Notes: generated by a model not told the origin, from the letters alone. 64,000 nt of DNA from Teichococcus coralli (GCF_009829925.1 NZ_SNVJ01000012.1:1-64000), one strand, 5' to 3'. Counted from the first letter of the stretch, positions 52,626 through 61,637 are shown. Numbers and translations are program-made.

Positions 52626-53489
52626 TCAGGCGGACCTGTCGCCCAGCTCGCGCAGGAAGTCCTCCAGCGCGGCGTTGAACGCGGCCGGCCGCTCGAAATA
52701 GGTGGAATGGCCGGCGCGTTCGATCTCGACATGCCGGGCACGGGGCATCGCCGCCATCAGATGCGGCACGGTGGGGGAGGCGAAGACCACATCCTCCGCC
52801 CCGGTGATCCAGAGGGTGGGGGTCTCGATGGCCGCGAGGTCGCTGGCCGGGCGGGTGCGGGCCTCGTAGAGCCGCTTCCGCAGGCGCTCCTTGTCCAGCT
52901 CCACGCTCATCTCGTCGATGGCGCGGTAGAGGAAGTGCAGCGCCGGCTGCTCCGCCGCGCCGCGCGCGCCCATGGCGGGGTGCACGCCCGGCGCCTTGCG
53001 CGAGGCGGTCTCCTCCGACCAGCGGGCAAGGGCTTCGGCGGCGGCCGCGCCGGAGCGGCGCGGGTCGATCGGGCCGGAGGTGGCCGAGAGCACCAGGCCG
53101 CGCAAGGCGCCGGGATGGGCGAGGGCGAATCCGATGCCCGTCCAGCCACCCATCGACTGCCCGACGAAGACCGGCTTCTCCAGCCCGAGATGCGCGATCA
53201 GCGCGGCGAGGTCCTCGGCATAGGCGGCCGGGTCCGGCCCGCCCGGCGGCGTGTCGGAGGGCGCGAAGCCGCGATGGCTGAAGGTGACGCAGCGATGGCT
53301 GCCGGCGAAATGGCCGACCTGCTGCCACCAGGAGAGGTGGTTCCCACCCAGCCCATGGCCGAAGACCAGCGCCGGCCCTTCGCCCGTCACCTCGTAGTAG
53401 ATGCGGCAGTCCGGCCGCTGGAGATAGCCGCGCTGGCGCGGCACGCTGCCGCCGGGCATGGCCAGGGGTTGCGTGGGCAGGCTGGTCAT
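52626..53489 (-). CDS. Alpha/beta-fold hydrolase
   Basis: 287 aa. ALVFGHGLGGNHLSWWQQVGHFA supplies the oxyanion strand, PVFVGQSMGGWTGIGFALAHPGALRGLVL the nucleophile elbow (GQSMGG), TPTLWITGAEDVVF the acid and HVEIERAGHSTYFERPAAFNAALEDFL the histidine. Cytoplasmic, a general esterase/dehalogenase-like fold; substrate unknown. Divergent from a hydantoinase-type amidohydrolase with a 129-bp shared promoter region, so joint control is possible. ATG 53489 is the first in frame near the conserved part. Confidence 0.83.
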   Translation of the reverse strand: MTSLPTQPLAMPGGSVPRQRGYLQRPDCRIYYEVTGEGPALVFGHGLGGNHLSWWQQVGHFAGSHRCVTFSHRGFAPSDTPPGGPDPAAYAEDLAALIAHLGLEKPVFVGQSMGGWTGIGFALAHPGALRGLVLSATSGPIDPRRSGAAAAEALARWSEETASRKAPGVHPAMGARGAAEQPALHFLYRAIDEMSVELDKERLRKRLYEARTRPASDLAAIETPTLWITGAEDVVFASPTVPHLMAAMPRARHVEIERAGHSTYFERPAAFNAALEDFLRELGDRSA

Positions 53490-53618
53490 CGGGCGCCCTC
53501 CGTGGTTGCCGGCGGGCAGCTTGCGGGCTTCCATGACGCCTGTCGAGGCGCCGCGCCAGGATTGGCGCGGTTCGTGCTTGGCGATGCCCACCGGCTTTGC
53601 GCGACAGGGAATGAACCG

Positions 53619-55115
53619 ATGAGCGGCTTCGAGTTCGACATGGTGGTCCGCGGCGGCACGCTGGCCACGGCGGCGGAGGTGTTCGAGGCGGATATCGGCA
53701 TCCGCGACGGTGCCATCGCCGCGCTGGGGCGCAACCTGCCGCGCGGCGCCGAGGAAGTGTCGGCCAAGGGCATGATCGTCACGCCGGGCGGGCTCGATCC
53801 GCATTGCCACATCGAGGAGCTGGGCCAGGACGGCACGGCGCAGGAGGAAAGCTTCGCGAGCGGCTCGGCCGCGGCGCTGGCCGGCGGCACGACGAGCTTC
53901 ATCTGCTTCCTGCCGCAGTGGAAGGGCCACAGCCTGGCCGACAGCGCCCCTGGCTACGCCGCGCGGGCGGAGCAGTCGCGCGCCGACTATTCCTTCCACC
54001 AGATCATCACCGACCCGACGCCCGAGGTGCTTCAGAAGGAGGTCCCGGCCCTGGTGGCGCGCGGCATCCGCAGCCTAAAGGTCTTTCTGACCTATGACCC
54101 GCTGCGCCTGACCGATGCCGAGTTCCTCGACGTGCTGGCCACCGCCCGCCGCCTCGGCGCCTTTGTCACCGTGCATTGCGAGAACTTCGACGCCATCGGC
54201 TGGCGCATCGGGGCGCTGCTCAAGGCCGGGCTGACCGACCCGCTGCAGCATGCCTGGTCGCGGCCGCCGGTGGTGGAGCGCGAGGCGACGCACCGCGCCA
54301 TCGCCCTGGCCGAGCTGGTGGACCAGCCGATCCAGGTGTTTCACGTCTCCTGCGAGGAGGCGGCGGCGGAGATCGCGCGCGGCAGGGCGCGCGGGCTGAA
54401 GGTCTGGGGCGAGACCTGCCCGCAATACCTCACCCTCTCGCATGAGGACCTCACCGGCCCGGACTTTGCCGGCGCCAAGGCGGTGTGCTCCCCCGCGCTG
54501 CGGGAGAAGGCGGAGAACGCGCGCGTCTGGCGCCGCATCCAGGACGGCACGCTGGACATCGTCTCCTCCGACCATTGCGGCTTCTCCTTCGCCACCGCCA
54601 AGCGCGCCGCCGGCAGCAGCAGCTACGGCACCGGCGCGGCGGTGCAGCGGCCGGACGGCATGCCGGCCTTCAACGCCATCCCGAACGGCGTGCCGGGCAT
54701 CGAGACGCGGCTGCCCGTGCTGTTCTCCGAGGGCGTCTCGAAGGGGCGGATCGACCTGCCGACCTTTGTGCGCCTCTCCTCGGCCAACGCGGCGCGGCTT
54801 TTCGGCCTCGGCGGCCGCAAGGGCAGCCTGGCGCCGGGAGCCGATGCCGACCTGGTGCTGTGGGATCCGGACCGCGAGACCACCATCGCCCAGGAGCGCC
54901 TGCACCACGCCATCGACTACACGCCCTGGGAGGGCTTCGCGGTGAAGGGCTGGCCGGCGGTCACGCTGCGGCGCGGCGCGGTGGCGGTGCGCGAGGGCGA
55001 GGTGCTGGCACCGCCCGGCACCGGGCGCTTCCTGCCGCGCGGGCCCTATGACCTTGCGAAGCCGACGGGGCGGGTTCCGGACGGCTTCGACGCGGCGGCG
55101 GTGACCTGGGCGTAG
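53619..55115 (+). CDS. Dihydropyrimidinase / D-hydantoinase family cyclic amidohydrolase
   Basis: 498 aa. VTPGGLDPHCHIEEL holds the first metal histidines, SLKVFLTYDPL the lysine expected to be carboxylated, FVTVHCENFDAIG and IQVFHVSCEEA the two further histidines, and DIVSSDHCGFSF the catalytic aspartate. NAARLFGLGGRKGSLAPGADADLVLWDP is the common C-terminal block. It opens cyclic imides such as dihydrouracil or hydantoins; relation to the URC uracil operon 50 kb away is possible but not shown. No dihydropyrimidine dehydrogenase gene adjoins. Confidence 0.85.
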   Translation: MSGFEFDMVVRGGTLATAAEVFEADIGIRDGAIAALGRNLPRGAEEVSAKGMIVTPGGLDPHCHIEELGQDGTAQEESFASGSAAALAGGTTSFICFLPQWKGHSLADSAPGYAARAEQSRADYSFHQIITDPTPEVLQKEVPALVARGIRSLKVFLTYDPLRLTDAEFLDVLATARRLGAFVTVHCENFDAIGWRIGALLKAGLTDPLQHAWSRPPVVEREATHRAIALAELVDQPIQVFHVSCEEAAAEIARGRARGLKVWGETCPQYLTLSHEDLTGPDFAGAKAVCSPALREKAENARVWRRIQDGTLDIVSSDHCGFSFATAKRAAGSSSYGTGAAVQRPDGMPAFNAIPNGVPGIETRLPVLFSEGVSKGRIDLPTFVRLSSANAARLFGLGGRKGSLAPGADADLVLWDPDRETTIAQERLHHAIDYTPWEGFAVKGWPAVTLRRGAVAVREGEVLAPPGTGRFLPRGPYDLAKPTGRVPDGFDAAAVTWA

Positions 55116-55123
55116 CCTTCAAG

Positions 55124-55300
55124 GGCCGGAACCGGGGAAGAATGAATTCTCCCTCGGGACCCCTCTTCTTCTTTTCGCCAGCTTTTCCGCGCGGGTGGAA
55201 TGCGCTCGCACCGCGGCTGAAACAGCCCCGGCGACTGTGGCCTGGAAGGCAGAACCGATAAAAGAAAAATGGGGGTCTGGGGGAATTCATTCCCCCAGCC
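55124..55300. repeat. Intergenic hairpin element between convergent genes (reverse core)
   Basis: The left hairpin CCGGGGAAGAAT/GAATTCTCCCTCGG (55132-55157) is followed by GACCCCTCTTCTTCTTTTCGCCAG. The core is in reverse orientation: GGCTGAAACAGCCCCGGCGACTG. The right arm is GATAAAAGAAAAATGGGGG, then CTGGGGGAAT/TCATTCCCCCAG (55277-55298). It separates the hydantoinase and GH65 stops. Confidence 0.75.
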
Positions 55301-55318
55301 TTCCTTCAGGCCTTTCCT

Positions 55319-57706
55319 TCAGGCCGTCACAGGAAATTCCAGCGTTGCTCCCGGAGCGAGGCGGCGTTCCTCCCCCTGGTACCGCACCAACGCGGTCGCG
55401 ACGTTGTCCGGCGCGCCGCAGAGGCGCAGCGCCTCGCCGGACCAGTGCAGTTCGAACATGCCGAAGCGGCAGCGGAACCGCATCCGCACCGGCCCGAGCT
55501 GCGATGGCGGCGCCGGATCCAGGGCCAGCGCGTCCGCCTGCACGCGAAGGCCAAGGTAGTGGCGTTGCAGCACGTCGATGGCGCAGGCCATGGCGCCGAG
55601 ATGCGCCCCTTCCGCGGTCGAGGAGGAGGCTGCCTGCTCCGGATCGGAACGCAGCATGTGCCGGAAGAAGCTCCAGGAGCGCGCCGGGTCGAGCCGCGCC
55701 AGCGCACCGGCGCAGGCCGCGCGCGAGAGGCTGGAATCATGCATGTGGTGCGGCAGGTGGACCTCCAGGGTACGGCGCAGGAGCGTGTCGTCCATTGCGT
55801 GCCCCAGATGCGCCAGCAGCCGCTGCAGCTCGCCATGCGGCAGGGTGTGCGGCAGCATCAGCAGGTCCGCCTGCTTGGCGACGGCGTAGGCATCCACGCT
55901 GTCGCCGCGCGCGGCCAGGACATGGTCCACCCGCTGGCCGGGATGCGCGGCCATGAAGCCGCCGATGTCGAAAGGGCGCAGCCGCTCGAAGCCGGCGAAC
56001 TGGTCGATGGTGCCGTCCTGCCGGAAGGGAAGGGCGATCCGCCGGCTGATGTGGTCCCATCCGGCCAGCTCTTCGGTGCCGAGGCGCAGCTGCCGGCAAA
56101 GGGCGGCGCGGCGTGCCGGGCTCAGGCGCTCCAGCACCGCCGGGGCGAGGGTCAGGCTGCGCGCGGCCATGACGTTGGTGTAGGCATTGTCGTCGATGCC
56201 GGGCTGCGCCGCGCCGGGATAGCGGAGATGGTACTCGTCCGGCCCGACCACGCCGCGGATGTGGTATCGCCCCGTGGACGGATCGTGCCGCGCGATGCTG
56301 GCCCAGAAGCGGGCGATCTCCAGGATCAGCTCGGCGCCATGCGCCTCCAGGAAGGCCTCGTCACCGCTGGCGAGCACGTAGCGCCAGGCGGCCTGGGCAA
56401 TGGCGGCGCCGACATGCCGTTCCAGGTGGGTGTGGTCGCGCGTCCAGCCGCCGGAGAGGTCGTTGAACTGGAAGCGCGGCGTCTGCTCCGAGCCGTCGCG
56501 GGCGCTGCGCCAGGGAAACATGGCGCCGCGGTAGCCGAGCAGCCGCGCCGCCTGGCGCGCCGCCTCCAGCCGGCGCCAGCGGTAGAGCAGCGCCGCCCGC
56601 GCCGTGGCGGGGAAGCGAAGCTCCAGAAAGGGCAGGACCAGGCAGTCCTCCCAGAAGATCTGGCCGCGATACGCCTCCTGCCAGCCGCGGGCGGGAAAGC
56701 CCGCATCCATGGCCGCCGCATGGGGCGAGGCGGTCTGCAGCAGGTGGAAGCCGTGGAAGCCCAGGGCGCGGTCCAGCGGCGCCCGCGCGGCCCGCAGCCC
56801 GATGCTCGCCCGCAGCGGCGCCCAGGCCGCGGCCTGCTCCACCGCCAGCGCCGCAAAGCCGGGCGCCGCGCGAAGCTCGGCCAGCGCGGCTGTGCCCGGC
56901 TCGTCCGCCGCCCCGTCCAGGTCGCAGCGAATGGCTGCCACCTTCTCGACGGCCAGCGCCTCGCCCTCCCACGCGGTGGCGCCCAGGCTTTCGGCGATGC
57001 CGAAAGGCAGCGCGGCGCTCGTGGCGAAGGTGGCGCCGGCCTCCAGCGTGGTCCGGGTGGCGATGCCGATGCCGATGCGGGACTGCCGCGTGCGGGCGCG
57101 CAGCAACAGCAGGCCGGGCGCGGCGCGCTCGCCTTGCTGCTCGGTCAGATGGCGGCCGTCATGGCGGCGGTCCGAGGCCACGTTGGTGTTCGCCACGCCG
57201 CCGTCGATGCCGCCGTGGAACGCCACCGCGCCGGACCAGTTCTCCGGCGTCAGTTCCAGGCGCAGGGCGGCGAGATGCGGGCGGGCCATGCTCACCAGCC
57301 GCAGCTCGCGCAGGCGCGTGATGCGGCCGCTGGCGTCGCGCAGCCGCAGCATGCGGCAGGTCAGCCCATGGCGCATGTCCAGCGCGTGCCGGTAGTCCAG
57401 CAGTTCCATCCGGCCGAAGCGGAACCAGCCCTCCCCGTCGGCGATGCGGAAGGTGAGCGGCAGCCAGTTCGGCAGGTTGGGGACGGATTCGTTGGCGGCT
57501 TCCTCGCCTTCGATCCGGTCCGTCAGGCGGTCATAGAGGCCGGCGCGGTAGGTGCCGGGATAGTGGGTGCCGTCCGCCGCGGCCCAGGGTGCGGTGGCGC
57601 GCACCAGGAGCACGCCGTTGCCGAGCGCCAGCAAGGTCTCGCGCCGCCGCTCGTCCTCCGGCGCGTAGTGGTCGAAAACGACATCCCACCGATGGCCGCC
57701 GGCCAT
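55319..57706 (-). CDS. GH65 family disaccharide phosphorylase or hydrolase
   Basis: 795 aa, the length of trehalose/maltose/kojibiose phosphorylases. The N-terminal beta-sandwich starts RRRETLLALGNGVLLVRATAPWAAADGTHYPGTYRAGLYDR. The (alpha/alpha)6 barrel has GYRGAMFPWRSARDGSEQTPRF, YRGQIFWEDCLVLPFL, and the catalytic glutamate E491 in IRGVVGPDEYHLRYPG. IDDNAYTNVMAARSL and the TSSSTAEGAHLGAM-like phosphate-loop follow. It probably splits an alpha-glucoside with phosphate to give beta-glucose-1-phosphate. Only 1 bp separates it from the PfkB-family kinase gene upstream. No beta-phosphoglucomutase gene is nearby. Confidence 0.83.
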   Translation of the reverse strand: MAGGHRWDVVFDHYAPEDERRRETLLALGNGVLLVRATAPWAAADGTHYPGTYRAGLYDRLTDRIEGEEAANESVPNLPNWLPLTFRIADGEGWFRFGRMELLDYRHALDMRHGLTCRMLRLRDASGRITRLRELRLVSMARPHLAALRLELTPENWSGAVAFHGGIDGGVANTNVASDRRHDGRHLTEQQGERAAPGLLLLRARTRQSRIGIGIATRTTLEAGATFATSAALPFGIAESLGATAWEGEALAVEKVAAIRCDLDGAADEPGTAALAELRAAPGFAALAVEQAAAWAPLRASIGLRAARAPLDRALGFHGFHLLQTASPHAAAMDAGFPARGWQEAYRGQIFWEDCLVLPFLELRFPATARAALLYRWRRLEAARQAARLLGYRGAMFPWRSARDGSEQTPRFQFNDLSGGWTRDHTHLERHVGAAIAQAAWRYVLASGDEAFLEAHGAELILEIARFWASIARHDPSTGRYHIRGVVGPDEYHLRYPGAAQPGIDDNAYTNVMAARSLTLAPAVLERLSPARRAALCRQLRLGTEELAGWDHISRRIALPFRQDGTIDQFAGFERLRPFDIGGFMAAHPGQRVDHVLAARGDSVDAYAVAKQADLLMLPHTLPHGELQRLLAHLGHAMDDTLLRRTLEVHLPHHMHDSSLSRAACAGALARLDPARSWSFFRHMLRSDPEQAASSSTAEGAHLGAMACAIDVLQRHYLGLRVQADALALDPAPPSQLGPVRMRFRCRFGMFELHWSGEALRLCGAPDNVATALVRYQGEERRLAPGATLEFPVTA

Positions 57707-57707
57707 G

Positions 57708-58670
57708 TCAGCCTGTCCCGAGCGGCCGGACCTGCGTCTCCAGCCTGGCCGCCAGGGCTTCCGTGCGGTCGCGCGCCGCATAGGCCTCCTGCGAGCCATA
57801 GGCGGTAACGGCGAGATGCGAGGCCGCCGCGGCGAAGAGCGCGGCCTGCAAGGGCGGGCGCCCTTCCAGCAAGGCGACGGCGAGGCCTCCGGTGAAGGCA
57901 TCCCCGGCGCCGGTGCTGTCCACCACTTCGACGGGGAGGGCCGCCACGAGGCTCGTGCGTCCCTCGTGGCGCAGGACGCAGCCGCCATCGCTGAGCTTCA
58001 CGCAGACGATGGCGGCGCCCAGGGCCGCCAGGCGCGCGGCGGCCTCGGCCGCCGAGCCGGGGTCCCCGACGGCCACCCCGGTGATGTCCTGCGCTTCGGA
58101 AGCGTTGGGCGACAGGGCGGTGGCGCGCCCCAAAACCTCCGGCACGGCGCGCGGCGCGGGGGAGGGGTCGAGCACCACGCGGAGCCCGCGCCTCCGCGCC
58201 GCCTCGATCGCGCGCGCGACCAGCTCCGGCGCCACCTCGTAGTCCGCCACCAGGACGGAGCCCTCCGGCGCCGCCGCGATGCGCGCCGCGACCATGCGCA
58301 TGGAGCTTTCGTCCCAGGCGTCGTTGGCGTTGCCGGCCAGGATGATGCTCTTCTTGCCGTCCGGCGGGACGGCGATCATGGAGACCGCGGTGGCGGTGCC
58401 GGACGCCACGGAAACGGCCGAGAGGTCCACGCCGGCGGCGCGCAGCGGCTTCAGTGCCTGCTCGCGCAGCTCGTCATCCCCGGTGCGGCCCAGCAGCAGC
58501 GCCGGATGGCCGAGCCTGCGGGCTAGAAAGGCAATGTTGGCCGCCTTGCCGCCGCCGAGCCGGGCGAAGTCCGTGGCGGGCAGGGTCTTGCCGGTGGCCG
58601 GCGGCTCGGGCACGCGAACCTGGAAATCGGCATTGACGCTGCCGAGGGAAAGGATGAGAGGCTGGGGCAA
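57708..58670 (-). CDS. PfkB-family carbohydrate kinase (ribokinase-like)
   Basis: 320 aa. The start is a TTG at 58670, chosen because AGGAAGG lies 8 nt upstream and the family N-terminus LILSLGSVNADFQVRVPEPP follows at once; no ATG fits. LGGGKAANIAFLARRLGHPALLLGRTGDDELREQAL is the PfkB motif 1 region, and VEVVDSTGAGDAFTGGLAVALL is motif 2 with catalytic Asp257. It phosphorylates a sugar or sugar-like alcohol. The direct junction with the GH65 gene suggests it acts on a product of that enzyme, for example free hexose. Confidence 0.83.
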   Translation of the reverse strand: MPQPLILSLGSVNADFQVRVPEPPATGKTLPATDFARLGGGKAANIAFLARRLGHPALLLGRTGDDELREQALKPLRAAGVDLSAVSVASGTATAVSMIAVPPDGKKSIILAGNANDAWDESSMRMVAARIAAAPEGSVLVADYEVAPELVARAIEAARRRGLRVVLDPSPAPRAVPEVLGRATALSPNASEAQDITGVAVGDPGSAAEAAARLAALGAAIVCVKLSDGGCVLRHEGRTSLVAALPVEVVDSTGAGDAFTGGLAVALLEGRPPLQAALFAAAASHLAVTAYGSQEAYAARDRTEALAARLETQVRPLGTG

Positions 58671-58749
58671 GCGGAGGCCTTCCTGGCTTGATGCGCCGGA
58701 TGCCTCCTCAACCACGGCGCGGCCGCCCGGGTTGCGCGGAGGGACAAGG

Positions 58750-58771
58750 CCGGGGGAAGGAACTCCCCCGG
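58750..58771. repeat. Single arm of the intergenic hairpin element
   Basis: CCGGGGGAAGG/AACTCCCCCGG is a left-type hairpin followed by AACCCCCTCCCAAAACCCCC and CCTTCTGTCAG, which runs into the spoVR stop codon. There is no core and no right arm. It stands between two tandem leftward genes. Confidence 0.6.
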
Positions 58772-58803
58772 AACCCCCTCCCAAAACCCCCATCGTCCTT
58801 CTG

Positions 58804-60330
58804 TCAGCTTGGGCTGGCGCTGTGCACCGCGAGCACATTCTCGGTGGCCTGGTCCACCTCCTGCAGCCGCACCTCGTAACCCCAGAGCCGGGCGAGGTAG
58901 CGCAGCGTGGCCGCCGTGTCCTTGGCGTGCAGCAGCTCGCCGGGGTGGGTGCGGTGCTCCAGCATCAGGCGCCGGTCGCCGCCCAGGTCCACGTCCACCA
59001 CCTGGATGTCCGGCGTGCCCAGGCCAGGATCGTAGCTGCGCGCGAGGGTGCGGCGGATCTCGCGGTAACCGTGGTCGTCGTGGATCGCGTCCACCAGCAG
59101 CGTGGGGTCGGCGGTGTCGTCCAGCAGCCGGAACATGCGGAAGCGCCGCATCACGCGCGGCGACAGGAACTGCAGGATGAAGCTCTCGTCCCGGTAGTTG
59201 GCCCAGGCGCCATGCAGGGTGCCGACCGGGTCACCGTTGCCGGCGAAGTCGGGGAACCAGCGCCGGTCCTCCTCGGATGGATCGGTGCAGGCGCGGGCGA
59301 TGTCCTCCATCACGGCATAGCCGAGCGCATAGGGATTGAAGTTGGGGCCTGCATGCTCGAAGCCCATCTGCGTCACCACGTTGGTGGTGGAGTGGATGGC
59401 CTCCAGATAGGCGGCGTCGTCGATCTGCCCGGTCTCGTGCAGACGGGTCATGATCCGGTGGTGCACCCAGGTGGCGCAGCCCTCGTTCATCACCTTGGCC
59501 TGGGGCTGCGGGTAGAAATACTGCGCGATCAGCCGCACGATGCGGATGATCTCGCGCTCCCAGGGCTTCAGCACCGGGGAGATCTTCTCCAGGAAGTAGA
59601 GCAGGTTCTCCTCCGGCAGGCCGAGGCGCCGGCGGCGCTCCGCGGCGCTGTCGAAGCCGGGCTGCGGCTTGCCGGAGGGCACGGTGCGCCAGAGGTCGTT
59701 GTAGACGCTCTCGTCATACGCGCGCCGCTCGCGCTCGCGCTGCTCCTCCGACTTCAGGTTGAGCGGGCGCTTGCCGCCATGGCGATGGACGCCGTGGCGG
59801 GACAGCGCGTGCGCGGCGTCCAGCACCCGCTCCACGGCGGCGATGCCGTAGCGGTCCTCGCAGCGGCCGACAAAGGCGCGGGCGAATTCGAGGTAGTCGA
59901 GGATCGCCGTCGCGTCCGTCCACTGGCGGAACAGGTGGTTGTTCTTGAAGAAATGGTTGTGGCCGAAGGCGGCATGGGCGATCACCAGCGCCTGCATGGT
60001 CGCGCTGTTCCCCTCCATCAGGTAGGAGATGCAGGGGTTGGAGTTGATCACCACCTCATAGGCCAGGTTGGAGTAGCCCTTCCTGTATTCCGTCTCGTGC
60101 AGCAGGAAGTGCTTGCCATAGGACCAGTGCCGGTAGGTCAGCGGCATGCCGTGCGCGGTATAGACGTCGAGCATCTGCTCGGCGGTGATCACCTCGATCC
60201 GGTTGGGATAGACGTCAAGCTTGAGCTCTTTCTCGGCGATGCGCTCGATGGCGTCGTAGCAGCGCCGCAGGGTCGCGAAGTCCCAGTGGGTGCCTTCGTA
60301 GAGCAGGGGCAGGGTGCCGGTTTCCGCCAT
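58804..60330 (-). CDS. SpoVR family protein
   Basis: 508 aa, full length. The family core is present: KGYSNLAYEVVINSNPCISYLMEGNSATMQALVIAHAAFGHNHFFKNNHLF, YFYPQPQAKVMNEGCATWVHHRIMTRLHETGQI, FNPYALGYAVMEDIARAC and HGAWANYRDESFILQFLSPRVMRRFRMF. Soluble. In Bacillus it affects spore cortex; in Gram-negatives (YcgB) it is part of a general-stress set with PrkA and YeaH. Its ATG overlaps the yeaH stop by 1 nt (TGATG). Confidence 0.9.
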   Translation of the reverse strand: MAETGTLPLLYEGTHWDFATLRRCYDAIERIAEKELKLDVYPNRIEVITAEQMLDVYTAHGMPLTYRHWSYGKHFLLHETEYRKGYSNLAYEVVINSNPCISYLMEGNSATMQALVIAHAAFGHNHFFKNNHLFRQWTDATAILDYLEFARAFVGRCEDRYGIAAVERVLDAAHALSRHGVHRHGGKRPLNLKSEEQRERERRAYDESVYNDLWRTVPSGKPQPGFDSAAERRRRLGLPEENLLYFLEKISPVLKPWEREIIRIVRLIAQYFYPQPQAKVMNEGCATWVHHRIMTRLHETGQIDDAAYLEAIHSTTNVVTQMGFEHAGPNFNPYALGYAVMEDIARACTDPSEEDRRWFPDFAGNGDPVGTLHGAWANYRDESFILQFLSPRVMRRFRMFRLLDDTADPTLLVDAIHDDHGYREIRRTLARSYDPGLGTPDIQVVDVDLGGDRRLMLEHRTHPGELLHAKDTAATLRYLARLWGYEVRLQEVDQATENVLAVHSASPS

Positions 60331-61637
60331 CAGCCAGCTCCCCCGAGACCCGCCGCGGCGCGCTTGCCGAAGAGGTCGCGGAACACCGGGAAAATGTCGC
60401 GCCGCTCCGAGACCCGGCGCATGGCGAGGTTGGCGGCCCGCCGCGAAAGCGGCTCATAGCCGCGCCAGAGGTCGGTGTCGCCATGGATCAGGGCGCCGGA
60501 GGAGGCCACCTCGATATAGGCGAAGTACTGCACCAGCGGCAGGATGTCGTTTTCCAGCAGGCCGACGGCGCGGCCGGTGTCGCCGCTGTAGTTGTCGCCG
60601 TCCGAGGCCTGGGCGGCGTAGATGTTCCAGGACGCCGCCGGATAGCGCTCCCGCTGGATGCGGACCAGCTCGGCCAGCGCCGAGGAGACCACCGTGCCGC
60701 CGGTTCGCGGGTCGGTGAAGAAGGTGTTCTCGTCCACCTCCTCCGCCGACTCGGTGTGCCGGATGAAGACCAGGTCCACCCGCTTGTAGCGGCGCTCCAG
60801 GAACACATGCAGCAGCAGGAAGAAGCGCTTGGCGAGATCCTTCATGTTCTCCGTCATGGAGCCGGAGACGTCCATGAGGCAGAACATCACCGCCCGCGCC
60901 GAGGGCTTCGGCACCGGGGTGAAGCGGCGGTAGCGCAGGTCCACCGGGTCCACCCAGGGGATGCGGGACTGCCGCCGCCGCGCCTCGACGAGCTCGGCGC
61001 GCAGCGCGGCGAGGCGCTCGGGCTCCTCGCCGCTTTCCTCCAGCGCGGCGATCTCCTCCTCCAGCGCCCGCATCGCCTGGGACCTGGGCCGCTTCAGGCC
61101 GATGCGGCGCGCCATGGACTGGCGCATGCTGCGCGAGAGGTCGATCTGCGAGGGCGGCCCATCCGTGCTGATGCCCGTGCGGGTGGGCGAGGTGGTCTCG
61201 GTGTCGAGGATGTCCCGCTTTTCCAGGTCCGGCAGCTCCAGGTCCTCGAAGAACAGCTCAAGGAACTCCTCGCGGGTGAGGACGAAGCGGAAATTGTCCT
61301 CCCCGCCGCCGTCTCCCTCGCCGGCTCCGGCTCCGGCGCCGCCACCTCCGCCGCCCTTGCCGTCCGGGCGCTTCAGGCGGTCACCGACGGAGAACTCCTT
61401 GTTGCCCGGCAGCACGAACTGCCGGCTGCCCGACGTGAAGATCTGGTGGAAGGACGGCTCGTGCAGCGTGTCGGCGGGGATGGTGACCGCCTCCCCGTGG
61501 CCGACCTCGCGCAGCGTGCCGTCGTCCACCGCATTCCGCACCGCCCGCAGCACCGCCTGCCGGGCCCGCGCCAGGACGCGGCGGCGGTTCTCCAGGTTCT
61601 TGCCGTGCGGGTTGGGACGTCTGTCGATGATGTCCAA
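60330..61637 (-). CDS. yeaH: YeaH/YhbH family protein (DUF444)
   Basis: 435 aa. A TTG start at 61637 is preferred: AAGGGA lies 9 nt upstream, the protein then begins DIIDRRPNPHGKNLENRRR as in homologues, and the gap to prkA becomes 20 bp instead of an overlap. A VWA-like domain forms the C-terminal half (AVMFCLMDVSGSMTENMKDLAKRFFLLLHVFL with a MIDAS-type DxSxS). A glycine/alanine linker (KGGGGGGAGAGAGEGDGGG) lies at about residue 100. It works with PrkA in stress signalling; its biochemical role is not known. Confidence 0.88.
   Translation of the reverse strand: MDIIDRRPNPHGKNLENRRRVLARARQAVLRAVRNAVDDGTLREVGHGEAVTIPADTLHEPSFHQIFTSGSRQFVLPGNKEFSVGDRLKRPDGKGGGGGGAGAGAGEGDGGGEDNFRFVLTREEFLELFFEDLELPDLEKRDILDTETTSPTRTGISTDGPPSQIDLSRSMRQSMARRIGLKRPRSQAMRALEEEIAALEESGEEPERLAALRAELVEARRRQSRIPWVDPVDLRYRRFTPVPKPSARAVMFCLMDVSGSMTENMKDLAKRFFLLLHVFLERRYKRVDLVFIRHTESAEEVDENTFFTDPRTGGTVVSSALAELVRIQRERYPAASWNIYAAQASDGDNYSGDTGRAVGLLENDILPLVQYFAYIEVASSGALIHGDTDLWRGYEPLSRRAANLAMRRVSERRDIFPVFRDLFGKRAAAGLGGAG

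Noticed and set aside
5446..55298. GAATTC centres as functional restriction or methylation sites
   Set aside because: GAATTC arises in several arms simply from the ATTC/GAAT pairing; other arms have GGAACT, CCTTCC or AACTCA instead, so the stem and not the hexamer is conserved.
5444..55300. CRISPR array made of the repeated intergenic sequences
   Set aside because: Copies are scattered kilobases apart between unrelated genes, with no regular spacers and no cas genes.
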